DNA of 39,185 bases from Oscillatoriales cyanobacterium (GCA_004293365.1 RDYN01000119.1:1-39185); one strand, 5' to 3'; positions 25,404-34,856 are shown, counted from the stretch's first letter. Program-made: numbers and translations. Notes: generated by a model not told the origin, from the letters alone.

Positions 25404-26771
25404 TTATTTTACCCACACTGTTTTAATGTTGACAAATTCGTGAATTCCTTCGATGCTCAATTCGCGTCCGTAACCGGAGCGTTTGATGCCGCCAAAGGGC
25501 AATCTGGGATCTGATTTTACTATGCCGTTGATGAATACGGCGCCTGCTTCTAGTTCGGAAATAAACCGATCGCTCTCTTCTCTTACTGTAGTCCAAGCCG
25601 CGGCACCCAATCCAAAGGATGTGCTGTTGGCCAGGGCGATCGCCTCATCGATGCCCGCAACCCGGAATACCAAGGCTACCGGGCCGAAAAACTCTTGTTG
25701 GCGCGCCTCCGCATCCGGGGGAATATCTGCCAGAATAGTTGGCAAGTAGAAATTGCCGGCTTTCTCTGACAGTGGGCGGCCGCCTGTCAGGAGTTTTGCT
25801 CCCGATTTGATGCAATCTTGCACTTGATTGTCCAATTCTTTGAGGATTGCGGGAGTCGCCAAAGGGCCGATATCGGTTTCGGGCAACATCGGATCGCCTA
25901 CTTTTAATTGCTCGAATTTTTCGACAAATCCTTTGATAAATTCGTCGGCGATTTCTTCTACTAAAATAAACCGTTTGGCAGATACGCAAGTTTGGCCGCT
26001 ATTGAGCATCCGCGATGTGACTGCTGTGGATAAAGCTGCTGGTAAATCGGCGCTGGACATGACAATAAATGGGTCGCTTCCTCCCAATTCCAGCACTACT
26101 TTTTTCAAATTTTTGCCCGCATTTGCTGCCAAACTTTCACCAGCCGGTTCGCTACCGGTGAGAGTTGCTGCTTTTACGCGATCGTCCGCAACGATTTTAG
26201 CTACTTTGTCGGCTCCCACTAACAAAGTTTGAAAAACTCCTTCGGGAAAGCCGGCTTGCGCGAAAATCTCTTCTATTTTCAAAGCGCACTGAGGCACGTT
26301 GGAAGCGTGTTTGAGCAAGCCTACATTGCCCGCCATCAGCGTCGGTGCCGCAAACCGAAAAACTTGCCAAAATGGGAAATTCCACGGCATGACGGCTAAA
26401 ATAGCGCCCAGCGGTTGGTAGCGGACAAAGCTGCTGCTAGCGTCGGTGGTTGCGGGTACGTCTGCCATGAATTGAGCGGCATTTTTGGCGTAGTAGCGGC
26501 AAACTAAGGCGCATTTTTCTATTTCGCCGATCGCCGATTTGAGCGTTTTGCCCATTTCCAGGGTCATCATTTGGGCGTAAATTTCGCGATCGCGCTCCAA
26601 GATATCCGCAGCTTTCTGCATCCAGATTGCTCGCTGCTCAAAGGGCAGGTGGCGGTATTTGTTAAAAGCTTGCTGTGCTAATGCCAGCTTAGCTTCTATT
26701 GCTTCATCTGTTATTGGATCGAAAGTTTTCAGCGTTTCTCCCGTTGTCGGGTTGATAGTAGCAATAGCCAT
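25404..26771 (-). CDS. gabD: Succinic semialdehyde dehydrogenase
   Basis: A 455-residue aldehyde dehydrogenase oxidising succinic semialdehyde to succinate. Active-site residues are present: N131 in PWNFPFW, E228 in LELGGSDP, C262 in SGQTCVSAKR. Length (about 455) fits the short GabD1/Sad-like class. With the decarboxylase downstream it closes the TCA cycle between 2-oxoglutarate and succinate in cyanobacteria lacking 2-oxoglutarate dehydrogenase. The ATG has AGGAG about 10 bases upstream. Confidence 0.9.
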   Translation of the reverse strand: MAIATINPTTGETLKTFDPITDEAIEAKLALAQQAFNKYRHLPFEQRAIWMQKAADILERDREIYAQMMTLEMGKTLKSAIGEIEKCALVCRYYAKNAAQFMADVPATTDASSSFVRYQPLGAILAVMPWNFPFWQVFRFAAPTLMAGNVGLLKHASNVPQCALKIEEIFAQAGFPEGVFQTLLVGADKVAKIVADDRVKAATLTGSEPAGESLAANAGKNLKKVVLELGGSDPFIVMSSADLPAALSTAVTSRMLNSGQTCVSAKRFILVEEIADEFIKGFVEKFEQLKVGDPMLPETDIGPLATPAILKELDNQVQDCIKSGAKLLTGGRPLSEKAGNFYLPTILADIPPDAEARQQEFFGPVALVFRVAGIDEAIALANSTSFGLGAAAWTTVREESDRFISELEAGAVFINGIVKSDPRLPFGGIKRSGYGRELSIEGIHEFVNIKTVWVK

Positions 26772-27567
26772 TGTTTTATCTCCTGTTTGAAAAACACAAA
26801 ACTCCCTGATAGTTTTGAAGCTAGCTCGGGAGTTGTTGTATCGATGTATTAGAAAATTGGGATTTACCAGCCATATTTTTAGATCTTGCTAACTTGCAAG
26901 TGCCGGGATTTGTTTAAATGTCTCTGTTTTTAATTATACTGCAAGGTATTAATCGCAAATCTTAAGAAATTTTGTTTTTAAAGTTTATATGGGCGAATTT
27001 TAACTGGTTCCCAGGCTCTGCCGGGGAACCTATATCTAGAGGCTCTGCCTCGGCTGGGACAATCGACAATGGAGGCTCTTCCTCCGGGTATGCGTTTCCA
27101 GGCAGACGTATAACCAATAGTCCGGCAGGGGTTAAAACCCCTGCCTCAAAGCGAAAGTCGTCTAAAGACGACTAATGAGTTCAAGAGTAATAATAGCCGT
27201 AGGGTGCGGAGCCATCAAAAATCCCAAAAAAGAGCGAAAATCTCGCAGCGACGCACCTTGCAAGAATCAGGCATAAGGTGCGGAGCCATCAAAAATCCCA
27301 AAAAAGAGCGAAAATCTCGCAGCGACGCACGTGACAAACAACCGAGGACACTCCAAGAGCCCATTCGTGTCAACTTTCCACGTATAACCAATAGTCCGGC
27401 AGGGGTTTTAACCCCTGCCTCAAAGCGAAAGTCGTCTAAAGACGACTAATGAGTTCAAGAGTCCTCTTTGAGAGGACTTTCGCTATTAGACAGGGGTTTC
27501 AACCCCTGGCGGACTGACGGGCGGACGAAAGAACTGGGCGGACTGACAGCTTAAGTTGACCCCTACC
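26772..27567. repeat. 796-bp repeat-filled intergenic region
   Basis: No gene is credible. An ~80-bp block (ACGTATAACCAATAGTCCGG onward, with the GGCAGGGGTT palindrome and CGTCTAAAGACG hairpin) occurs at 27107-27187 and again at 27380-27461. A 55-bp block (AGGTGCGGAGCCATCAAAAA onward) occurs at about 27202-27257 and 27276-27330. CCAGGCTCTGCC/GAGGCTC elements at about 27005-27110 match those at 7087. A further GGCAGGGG-like palindrome is at 27488-27510. Confidence 0.8.
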
Positions 27568-29895
27568 TCAAACCGATTTTTCCTCGATATAATTCTGCAC
27601 GTAAGACTGATAGTAATACCTGCTGCCCTTATCGTTATTCGCCACCATTCCCAACAGCGGAATCCCCGCCATTTTCAAATCTTCAAAAGCCAACAGCAGC
27701 GCCTCCCGCTCAGTTTGATGCAGCCCCACCACCAGCATCAATCCGTTGGTGTGAGCCGCCAACAAATTCGCATCCGCCAAACCCAAAAGCGGCGGAGTAT
27801 CGTAAATAACTAAGTCAAAATGACTTGCCAAAGCTGCCATTAAATGCTGCATTTTTCGGGAAGAAAGCACCTTTGTGGGATCGGGAGGCACTGGCCCGGA
27901 TGTTAACACAAATAGGTTTTCATCGCGGGGCGATCGCAAAATAACCTCTTCCACATCCACATCCTCGGCAATTACATTGTGCAAGCCCTGCCAATTCGGC
28001 AACCCCAGCATTTCGTGCACCTGCGGCCTCCGCAAATCCGCATCAACCAACAGCACCTGCTGGCCCATTGCCGCCGCCGCCCGCGCCAGATTTACCGCCA
28101 CCGTAGACTTACCGTCAGCTACCTGACAAGACGTAATTACACAAGATGCGATCGGACTATTAACATTTAGCAAGCGAATATTAGCATTGAGCGATCGAAA
28201 AGCCTCTTCAAAAGCATCCGTCGGCACCGGCGAACTTCCCACATCAATAGTAGTTGTCTCCGCAGGCGGCAGTCTCAAAATTTTATCGCTAGCAGGAATC
28301 ACCCCCAACAAAGGTAGGCGAATCGAATGCTTGACATCCTCAGGAGAATTGAACACAGTTTTATTATTAAACCGTTCCGCCAACTGCGCCGCCAGCATCC
28401 CAAACAACAAACCAGCCAATCCCCCCAAAGCCAAATTCAAAGGCATAATCGGAGCAACAGCCATCAACTCGCCATTTTTGTAGCGCGGAATTTCCGGCTT
28501 AGCAATAACTTCCCAAGCCACCTCTTTTTTCCCCACAGCTTCAAGCTGCAAAGCTTGCTGTTTTGCCAGCAAACCATTCAGCGTATTGTTAGTCAACTCC
28601 GCCTCCCGCTGCAAATCCGCATAGCGCCGGAAAATCACCGGGAATCCTTGAGAATATTGATTCAACTGCTTAGCAGCCTGTTCCAAAACCTGATTCCGCA
28701 CGCCCAAAATCTGAATAGAATTAGCAGTACCGATAAACTGTTCGATTAACTTAATCCGCACCGGATCTTGAAAAGCCAGCACTTGCGAATTCACCTTAGC
28801 CAAATCAGTTCCCAGCACCTGTTGGGCTTCTTTCTTCAACAAAGGAATCAGATTTTTGCGCTGTTCTCGCAACAACTGCATTTGCGGAGAGTTGTCTGTA
28901 TATGTCGCCGAATTAATCGCAATTTGTCCTTCCAATTGCTGCAATTGAGTTAGCATTCCTTGATAGCGGGGAGCTTGACTCAACGCCGAAGCCATCAGCG
29001 CTTGTTGCTGGGTTAATCCGAGCTGATTTTGCAGGTTGATATAGAGCAATCTTTGCTGGTTTAGCTGGGTTTGCGCGTCCAATCTTTGCGTTTGAAGTTG
29101 GCTGATTTGCTGCGCGAGTTGTTGGGTTTGAACTTGCGGATCGATGAAATTGTACTGCTGCCGCAACTTTTGAATTTCTGTTTGCAGAGCTTGTTGGCGC
29201 TTTTGCTGGTTGGGAATTTTCGATTTCACAAAATCCAGACTCTGGCTAATTTGAGTTTTGGTATCTTGTACGCTGTAGTTGCGGTAGCCTAGGGCCACTT
29301 TTTCCAAAACAAACTGAATTTTTTTCGGATTGAAATCCCGATATCTAACTTCAATTATCTTGGTATTTTTGAAGCGATTAATTGATAGCCTAGTTCCCTG
29401 CAAAAAAGGCAGATTATCTGCTTTTTCGTTCAAAAGATAGTTGTAATTTATTTCGGGATATTTCGCCTGCAACTGTTTAATAATTGGCGACATTACTTGC
29501 GGGCTTTGCAAAACTTGAATTTGCGATTCGTAGTCAAAAACGGGATTTTCTGGCGTCGCGGGACTCGCCGGTTGCAGTTTCAGCTCGCCGGAGTAGACTT
29601 TTGCTAAAGTGTTTTGCGTAACAGGGGTTTCTACTAATAATTGAAAGCGTCCTTCATACTCGCTTTTTTGAGTCAGCGTCCAGGCAAAAACCCCCGTTGT
29701 CACCGCCGCTGCTACGCCGATGACTAAGAACGAGCGATTGCGGCAGATTTCCCAAAAATTTAACGGTTCTTCCTCGGTTTGAGCCGTCGCAAAAAACTGC
29801 TCTTCTTCATAAAGCACGGAAGATAATTTTGGCTGTACGGCGGCTTTTTTATTGTTATTAAACAGTGCTATTTGAGATTTTTTACCTGGTTTCAT
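27568..29895 (-). CDS. Wzc/GumC-like chain-length regulator with bacterial tyrosine kinase domain
   Basis: A 775-residue inner-membrane protein for exopolysaccharide polymerisation and export. It has a first transmembrane segment at about 55-75, a Wzz-type periplasmic region with long coiled coils (about 200-450, Gln-rich), and a second transmembrane segment near 480-503. The cytoplasmic BY-kinase has Walker A CQVADGKST (near 589-597), Walker A' VLLVDADLRRP and Walker B LVIYDTPP. The C-terminus ends in a tyrosine cluster (RYYYQSYVQNY), the usual autophosphorylation tail. A Wza-like gene lies 143 bp upstream in the same direction. Confidence 0.92.
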   Translation of the reverse strand: MKPGKKSQIALFNNNKKAAVQPKLSSVLYEEEQFFATAQTEEEPLNFWEICRNRSFLVIGVAAAVTTGVFAWTLTQKSEYEGRFQLLVETPVTQNTLAKVYSGELKLQPASPATPENPVFDYESQIQVLQSPQVMSPIIKQLQAKYPEINYNYLLNEKADNLPFLQGTRLSINRFKNTKIIEVRYRDFNPKKIQFVLEKVALGYRNYSVQDTKTQISQSLDFVKSKIPNQQKRQQALQTEIQKLRQQYNFIDPQVQTQQLAQQISQLQTQRLDAQTQLNQQRLLYINLQNQLGLTQQQALMASALSQAPRYQGMLTQLQQLEGQIAINSATYTDNSPQMQLLREQRKNLIPLLKKEAQQVLGTDLAKVNSQVLAFQDPVRIKLIEQFIGTANSIQILGVRNQVLEQAAKQLNQYSQGFPVIFRRYADLQREAELTNNTLNGLLAKQQALQLEAVGKKEVAWEVIAKPEIPRYKNGELMAVAPIMPLNLALGGLAGLLFGMLAAQLAERFNNKTVFNSPEDVKHSIRLPLLGVIPASDKILRLPPAETTTIDVGSSPVPTDAFEEAFRSLNANIRLLNVNSPIASCVITSCQVADGKSTVAVNLARAAAAMGQQVLLVDADLRRPQVHEMLGLPNWQGLHNVIAEDVDVEEVILRSPRDENLFVLTSGPVPPDPTKVLSSRKMQHLMAALASHFDLVIYDTPPLLGLADANLLAAHTNGLMLVVGLHQTEREALLLAFEDLKMAGIPLLGMVANNDKGSRYYYQSYVQNYIEEKSV

Positions 29896-30038
29896 TTGAT
29901 TGCTACAACTTATTAGTTTAAACGTCTGTACGGCTGGTGCAGTTTCATCAACCCGGTTTCTGATTAGATATTTCGTTACCCAACCGAATTTTTTTGTAGA
30001 AACTGGGTTGATGAGGTCTGAGGGCTAGTCTATTGAAA

Positions 30039-31844
30039 TCACCGAAAAATATTGAACAACCGGAAAATTCCCAACAGTGGACTGAAAGGAGCGAGAGTGC
30101 CACCTACATTATCTGAAAATGCAGCGCGACCCGATCGCCTGATCATAATTACATCATTATTTTGCAGTTTGGGATTGGTTTCCTCATTAGCGGTTGCCGA
30201 AAAATTCACCTTAACACTTACCCGCGAAACAGTGCCGTTAGGATTGAGGCGAATTAAATCCACCGAATCCATTTCGGCCCGCGATTTATTAAAACCTCCC
30301 GCTGCTACCAGCGCTTGATTTAAAGTAGTGTTGGGCCCTAATGCAAAAGAGCCAGGTTTCACGACTTCTCCCACCAGACTCACCTTAATCGAATCCGGTG
30401 AAAAACTAGAAGTAGCAACTTGTGTGCCTTCGAGTGCATTGAGATTTTCGGCTTTGGGAACGATTACCGTGTCTCCCTGTTGCAGTGCCAAATCTTGGGA
30501 TACATCTCCCGCTTCCAAAAGTTGCCACAAATTCACATTAATAATTTGTTCGGTGCCCGCCCGCGTCAGGCGGCGAACTTGTATTTGTCTGATATCAGCT
30601 ACCGGCGTAATGCCGCCGGCCATTTTAATAGCCCTAGTTACAGTTTGCTGCAAAACAGTTTCCCCGCCACCGGGAGTTTCCTTAGCAGCAAACAAACCAG
30701 AATCTGCACCCGATTCATTCTCTTGTACCCTACTTTGAAGCTCTTTTGCCAGAGTATAAGTACCGGGTCGAGTTACTTCGCCCACCACAGCAATATTAAT
30801 TGGTTGAGTGCTTTGCCCGGTAATGTTAGCTACTGCTAAAGTCGGTGCTTCTTGGCGGTTGAGGCTAGTTACAGTGGGAATAAATATTGTGTCGCCGTCG
30901 CGCAAAGTCATATCGGCGCGCAAATCGCCGTTTTGCAATAATTCCCACAAATCCACACTGATAATTTGTTCCGCTGCGTTGCGCTGGGGGCGGCGGATTT
31001 TGATTTGTCGCACGTCTGCTGACTGGGTTATTCCGCCGGCTAGTCGCAGCGCCCGCGATATTGTGGGCATTTGAGTGCCGATTTGCTCTGATGTGCCTCC
31101 GGGGCCTGCTGCTGAGGATATTGTATAGGCTCCGGGGCGGTTGATTTCACCGGCGATCGCAATTTGCAAAGGACGCGCAGCCAGCAGTTTCATCGTAATT
31201 ACAGGACGTTTGAGATATTTGCCGTATCGATTCTTAACAGCATTAGAAGCTTGTTCTAAGGTCATTCCGGCCACGGATAGGCTGCCAACTAACGGCAAAC
31301 TCAGGGAACCGTCGGCCTGTATTTGGTGTTGACCGTTGGGGCCGCTGTATTCCGGGACGTTGAAGATGTCTATTTGGATGCGATCGCCCGCGCCCAAAGT
31401 GTAAACTTCCGATCGTACACTCGAAGGTGCACTGGCTGGAACTGACGGAAATCCCGGCGCTGCCGGTACCGGTACGCGAATCGGAGAACCCGAACCCGAA
31501 GCAGGAGGAGGAGGAAGAGGAGAAAAAGAAGGAAGAGGAGGATAAGAAGGGGAAGGAGGAGGAGAAGGAGGAGAAGGAGGAGGAGGAGGCAAAAACTGGG
31601 CCACCGCGGCAGATGAACCCACAGTCGCCGCCAGCACTGACACAGTTAAACTTTGGAAAATTAAATTTTTGACTGCATTACTTACGCCATAAACCTGTTT
31701 GCAGATTGTGCTGAAAACCTCTCCCTCAGACCCTTTCCTGCAAAGATAAGGGAGAAAATCTCCCCTTTTCCTTTTTGCCAAGACAACCGCAGGGTGAGGT
31801 TTTTTCTCAAGTTGCGCGCCGCGCGAAGAACTGTTCACCACCAT
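30039..31844 (-). CDS. Wza-like outer-membrane polysaccharide export protein (SLBB)
   Basis: A 601-residue protein. After an unusual 55-residue basic N-terminal stretch come a signal segment (NLIFQSLTVSVLAATVGSS region, ending AAVAQ), a proline-rich linker (about 83-115), a polysaccharide-export domain (about 145-235; LGAGDRIQIDIFNVPEYSG) and several SLBB domains (IAIAGEINRPGAYTI, IAVVGEVTRPGTYTL, VSLVGEVVKPGSFAL). The ATG at 31844 has AGGGGC 8 bases upstream, supporting the long start. Codons for the extra N-terminal part (about 31715-31805) look like a dispersed repeat. It forms the export channel for the polymer made with the Wzc-like partner. Confidence 0.9.
   Translation of the reverse strand: MVVNSSSRGAQLEKKPHPAVVLAKRKRGDFLPYLCRKGSEGEVFSTICKQVYGVSNAVKNLIFQSLTVSVLAATVGSSAAVAQFLPPPPPSPPSPPPSPSYPPLPSFSPLPPPPASGSGSPIRVPVPAAPGFPSVPASAPSSVRSEVYTLGAGDRIQIDIFNVPEYSGPNGQHQIQADGSLSLPLVGSLSVAGMTLEQASNAVKNRYGKYLKRPVITMKLLAARPLQIAIAGEINRPGAYTISSAAGPGGTSEQIGTQMPTISRALRLAGGITQSADVRQIKIRRPQRNAAEQIISVDLWELLQNGDLRADMTLRDGDTIFIPTVTSLNRQEAPTLAVANITGQSTQPINIAVVGEVTRPGTYTLAKELQSRVQENESGADSGLFAAKETPGGGETVLQQTVTRAIKMAGGITPVADIRQIQVRRLTRAGTEQIINVNLWQLLEAGDVSQDLALQQGDTVIVPKAENLNALEGTQVATSSFSPDSIKVSLVGEVVKPGSFALGPNTTLNQALVAAGGFNKSRAEMDSVDLIRLNPNGTVSRVSVKVNFSATANEETNPKLQNNDVIMIRRSGRAAFSDNVGGTLAPFSPLLGIFRLFNIFR
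31499..31592. repeat. Purine-rich low-complexity tract coding a proline-rich linker
   Basis: GGAGGA/GAAGGA-type repeats on the plus strand encode the PPPPSPPSPPP linker of the Wza-like protein on the minus strand. Likely variable in length between strains. Confidence 0.7.
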
Positions 31845-31881
31845 CGCTTTTTGCCCCTATCCTCTTCCTACCCCGCCAACA

Positions 31882-32412
31882 TTAAATGTAACCCAACTGT
31901 TCCAACTTGCTCAGAACTTTTTTGACACTATCTTCCAAACTTTCCTCGTCTGTGCAACAAACAATCTCGGGATTGAGGGGTGCTTCATAAGCATCGTCAA
32001 TGCCCGTAAAACCCTTAATCTCTCCTGCTCTGACCTTAGCGTACAGCCCTTTGACATCTCGAACTTCGCACACTTCTAACGGCGCTTTGACATACACCTC
32101 AACAAAATTTGGCTCCATTGCTCTAATTTCGTCGCGAATAGCTCTGTAGGGGCTAATAGCTGCCGTGATTGCCACAACTCCATTGCGGCTGAGTAGGTTT
32201 GCGACAAATCCAATCCGCCGAATATTAGTATCTCGGTCTTCTTTGCTAAATCCCAAGCCTTTTGACAAGTTGGTGCGAACGACATCTCCATCCAATATTT
32301 CAACTTTGCAGCCTCGGGTCTTCAATTCTGGTTCGAGAGCTTTGCTGATAGTTGTCTTGCCAGAACCGCTGAGTCCGGTAAACCACAAAATAAAACCTTT
32401 TTCCATTTTCAA
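31882..32412 (-). CDS. cysC: Adenylylsulfate (APS) kinase
   Basis: A 176-residue kinase that phosphorylates APS to PAPS in sulfate assimilation or for sulfation. Walker [10 protein letters not shown] (13-21), [31 protein letters not shown] and the substrate loop [11 protein letters not shown] are all present. It lies 37 bp upstream of the Wza-like gene in the same direction, so co-transcription with the exopolysaccharide genes is plausible and would fit sulfated polysaccharide production. That link is inferred. Confidence 0.93.
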   Translation of the reverse strand: MKMEKGFILWFTGLSGSGKTTISKALEPELKTRGCKVEILDGDVVRTNLSKGLGFSKEDRDTNIRRIGFVANLLSRNGVVAITAAISPYRAIRDEIRAMEPNFVEVYVKAPLEVCEVRDVKGLYAKVRAGEIKGFTGIDDAYEAPLNPEIVCCTDEESLEDSVKKVLSKLEQLGYI

Positions 32413-32902
32413 CCATTAATAAGTAACTGGGAAATTATAGAATGTAAAATTTTCTATATCTATTCTCCCTTTTCTATCTTATCGTGGTTTGCGGTGTCAT
32501 CTTGATAAGATTTACCTGCGAAAAATGAGAACTCAAAATTTGCGAACTCTGCGGTCATCTCACCACACAAATGCGCGACAGTCACATAATTTACGATATA
32601 TTCTTTGTAAAGACTTAACAAATTCAAATCAAAGTCGCGATCGATCGCAAACCTCGAAGATCTAACAGTATATTTACGGCATTGAACACTTAAAATTATT
32701 ACAAACATCGAGCATATATCCGTAGATTAACGGTACTCAACATTTGATATTATCACAAGTGTTTAAAATATATCCGTATATTCACGGCACGAATTGCTGG
32801 TAATTATCACAAGTGTTTAACATATATCCGTATATTCACGGCACGGCTCGCCTACATAAGCCTTGAACAATCCCAAATCTCCAATCTCCAATCCTATTGC
32901 CT
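32413..32902. other. Divergent intergenic region with 54-bp tandem repeat
   Basis: Separates leftward cysC from the rightward FAD oxidoreductase gene. Apart from the 54-bp repeat and an AT-rich stretch near cysC, no feature is supported. The minus-strand frame at 32460-32708 has no family features. Confidence 0.5.
32655..32848. repeat. 54-bp tandem repeat (four units)
   Basis: ATATATCCGTATATTCACGG or a variant starts at 32714, 32768 and 32822, exactly 54 bp apart; a more diverged unit (AGTATATTTACGGC) is in phase at about 32660. TTATCACAAGTGTTTAA lies between units. Each core has a CCGT/ACGG inverted pair. Located just upstream of the FAD oxidoreductase start. Confidence 0.8.
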
Positions 32903-34786
32903 ATGTTTCCCGTCTTAAAAGCAGATGTTTTAGTAGTTGGTGGCGGCACCGGCGGCACTTCAGCAGCAGTCCAAGCAGCCCGCCGAGGTGCCAAAACTAT
33001 TTTAGTCAGCGAATTCCCCTGGCTGGGAGGAATGCTGACTTCGGCCGGCGTTTGTGCTCCCGACGGCAACGAATTAGCAGCATTTCAGACTGGTTTGTGG
33101 GGCGCGTTTCTCCGGGAACTCCAGCAGCGACAACCGGGAGGTTTGGATTGGGGCTGGGTCAGTTTTTTTACTTACGATCCCCGCATCGGTGCTGAAATTT
33201 TTGCTGATTGGGTTAAGTCTTTGCCGAACTTGCAGTGGATTTCTGGACAAACAGCTCAAGATGTGATTTTTGAAGACAACAGAATTTCTGGGGTGAGATT
33301 TGCAGATTTTACGGTTTCTGCCAAAATCACTTTGGATGCAACGGAATTGGGAGATTTGCTGGCTTTAGCTGATGTTGGACATCGCTGGGGTTGGGAATTT
33401 CAAGCTGAGTGGGGAGAACCTAGCGCGCCGATCGCCCCTAACGATCTCACACAAAGGTATTCGGTGCAAGCTCCTACTTGGGTGGCCATCATGCAGGATT
33501 TTGGCGAGGGTGCGGTGGCGCCAGAAATTCCCGCGCCGCCTGTTGACAATCCCGATCGATTTTCCGGCGCTTGGAAAGATTACACTCCCGAACAATTCCT
33601 CAATTACGGCCGACTTCCTGGGGGATTGTTGATGATTAATTGGCCGATTTGTGGTAATGATTATGGTGAAAAGGTCGATCGACTAATTGAATCCAAAACA
33701 TCCCGACAAGAATTCCTCCAAGAAAGTCTCTGGCACAGCCAAAGTTTCGCCCGCTTCATTCAAACCCAACTCGGCCCGCGCTACGGCTTAGCAGAAAATA
33801 TTTTCCCCATTTCAAAAACAGAAAATCCCGAAAATTCTTCCCTGCTTTCTGGCTTCGCCTTGCACCCCTACTACCGAGAAAGCCGCCGTTTGCGAGGGAT
33901 AAGTACAGTCACAGAACAAGATATTTTGCCCTTTGGAGGCGCCAAAGTCGCGAAATTGCCGATCGATTCTCAGGGAATTTGCGAGACAATTGCGATCGGC
34001 AACTATGCTAACGACCACCATTATCCCAGCGGTGATATTCCCTTACAGCCCAAATCCATCCGCTGGGGCGGCCGCTGGACTGGCACTCCCTTCACAATTC
34101 CCTACAGTGCGCTAATTCCTGCGACTACAGACGGATTGCTAGTTTGCGAAAAAAATATTTCCGTGTCTCACATCGCCAACGGTGCAACTCGCTTGCAACC
34201 TTTGGTGATGAATATCGGACAGGCGGCGGGGATGGCGGCGGCTTTGTGTGTGGAAGTTGGATGTCAGCCGCGCGATTTGCCTGTCAGAGTTTTGCAGGAA
34301 GCTTTGCTGCAAGATTCCGAGGCGAGGGCGGCGGTTGTTCCTTTATTTAATTTGACACAGGAGCGATCGGACTGGCTGCATTGGCAGCGCTATTATCTCG
34401 ATCGACCTCAAGCATATCCCGCCAGCGGCGAATGTCCTTTGTTCGTCAAAAACTGCGAAGAAACCCGGTTTTTCAACGAAAGTTCTGTATTTGAACCCAG
34501 AACCTTGACATTTGAACCCGGTTTCTGTGTAAATCCCAGCAGTAAAACAGCAAATACCGAGAGTGAATTTACCGGCATTTTCCGCCGTCGGGGCGCACAA
34601 GACTGGACACTGACGCTGACAAGTCCCGCATCCTTAGTCGGTCAAACTTGGCAACTCGTGACTTTGGACTGGGAAACCGACAGATTTCTACAGAGTTGCA
34701 AAACCGAAAAGCCTCTGACGGTATGGGGCAGGCTGAATTTTTCAGGTGCTTGGCTGCGGTTGGGTGCAGTAGCATTGAAGGGGTGA
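32903..34786 (+). CDS. FAD-dependent oxidoreductase (FAD_oxidored family)
   Basis: From ATG 32903 the protein is 627 residues. An N-terminal FAD-binding motif (ADVLVVGGGTGGTSAAVQAA, glycines 13-18) is followed by the family's LVSEFPWLGGMLTSAG and DATELGDLLALADV stretches. A later FAD-contacting region reads RLQPLVMNIGQAAGMAAAL. This family covers poorly characterised flavoproteins; the substrate is unknown. The C-terminal 100 residues are an extra domain, and residues about 512-547 (EETRFFNESSVFEPRTLTFE region) are encoded by an AACCCGGTTT-type dispersed repeat in frame. Monocistronic. Confidence 0.85.
   Translation: MFPVLKADVLVVGGGTGGTSAAVQAARRGAKTILVSEFPWLGGMLTSAGVCAPDGNELAAFQTGLWGAFLRELQQRQPGGLDWGWVSFFTYDPRIGAEIFADWVKSLPNLQWISGQTAQDVIFEDNRISGVRFADFTVSAKITLDATELGDLLALADVGHRWGWEFQAEWGEPSAPIAPNDLTQRYSVQAPTWVAIMQDFGEGAVAPEIPAPPVDNPDRFSGAWKDYTPEQFLNYGRLPGGLLMINWPICGNDYGEKVDRLIESKTSRQEFLQESLWHSQSFARFIQTQLGPRYGLAENIFPISKTENPENSSLLSGFALHPYYRESRRLRGISTVTEQDILPFGGAKVAKLPIDSQGICETIAIGNYANDHHYPSGDIPLQPKSIRWGGRWTGTPFTIPYSALIPATTDGLLVCEKNISVSHIANGATRLQPLVMNIGQAAGMAAALCVEVGCQPRDLPVRVLQEALLQDSEARAAVVPLFNLTQERSDWLHWQRYYLDRPQAYPASGECPLFVKNCEETRFFNESSVFEPRTLTFEPGFCVNPSSKTANTESEFTGIFRRRGAQDWTLTLTSPASLVGQTWQLVTLDWETDRFLQSCKTEKPLTVWGRLNFSGAWLRLGAVALKG
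34438..34545. repeat. AACCCGGTTT repeat within the FAD oxidoreductase frame
   Basis: GAAACCCGGTTTTTC (about 34462) and GAACCCGGTTTCTG (about 34515) are the dispersed repeat seen in non-coding DNA at 15923, 29950 and 37565. Here they bracket about 50 bp inside the gene and keep the frame. Confidence 0.6.
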
Positions 34787-34856
34787 GGTTTTTTGCAAAG
34801 TTCCGAAAATTGCTAGAAATTTATCCTGAGCGAGCGGGGGAAGTCTGTATCAGGTT

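Noticed and set aside
26972-27449. Two short frames with identical ends (KTPASKRKSSKDD-like)
   Set aside because: Translations of the duplicated intergenic palindromes; the identical C-termini reflect the repeat, not a gene pair.
27107-27461. CRISPR-like appearance of repeated blocks
   Set aside because: Only two copies of each block, unequal spacing, repeats too long and with internal palindromes; no cas genes.
32655-32848. 54-bp units as a CRISPR array
   Set aside because: The whole 54-bp unit is conserved with no variable spacers, so it is a plain tandem repeat.
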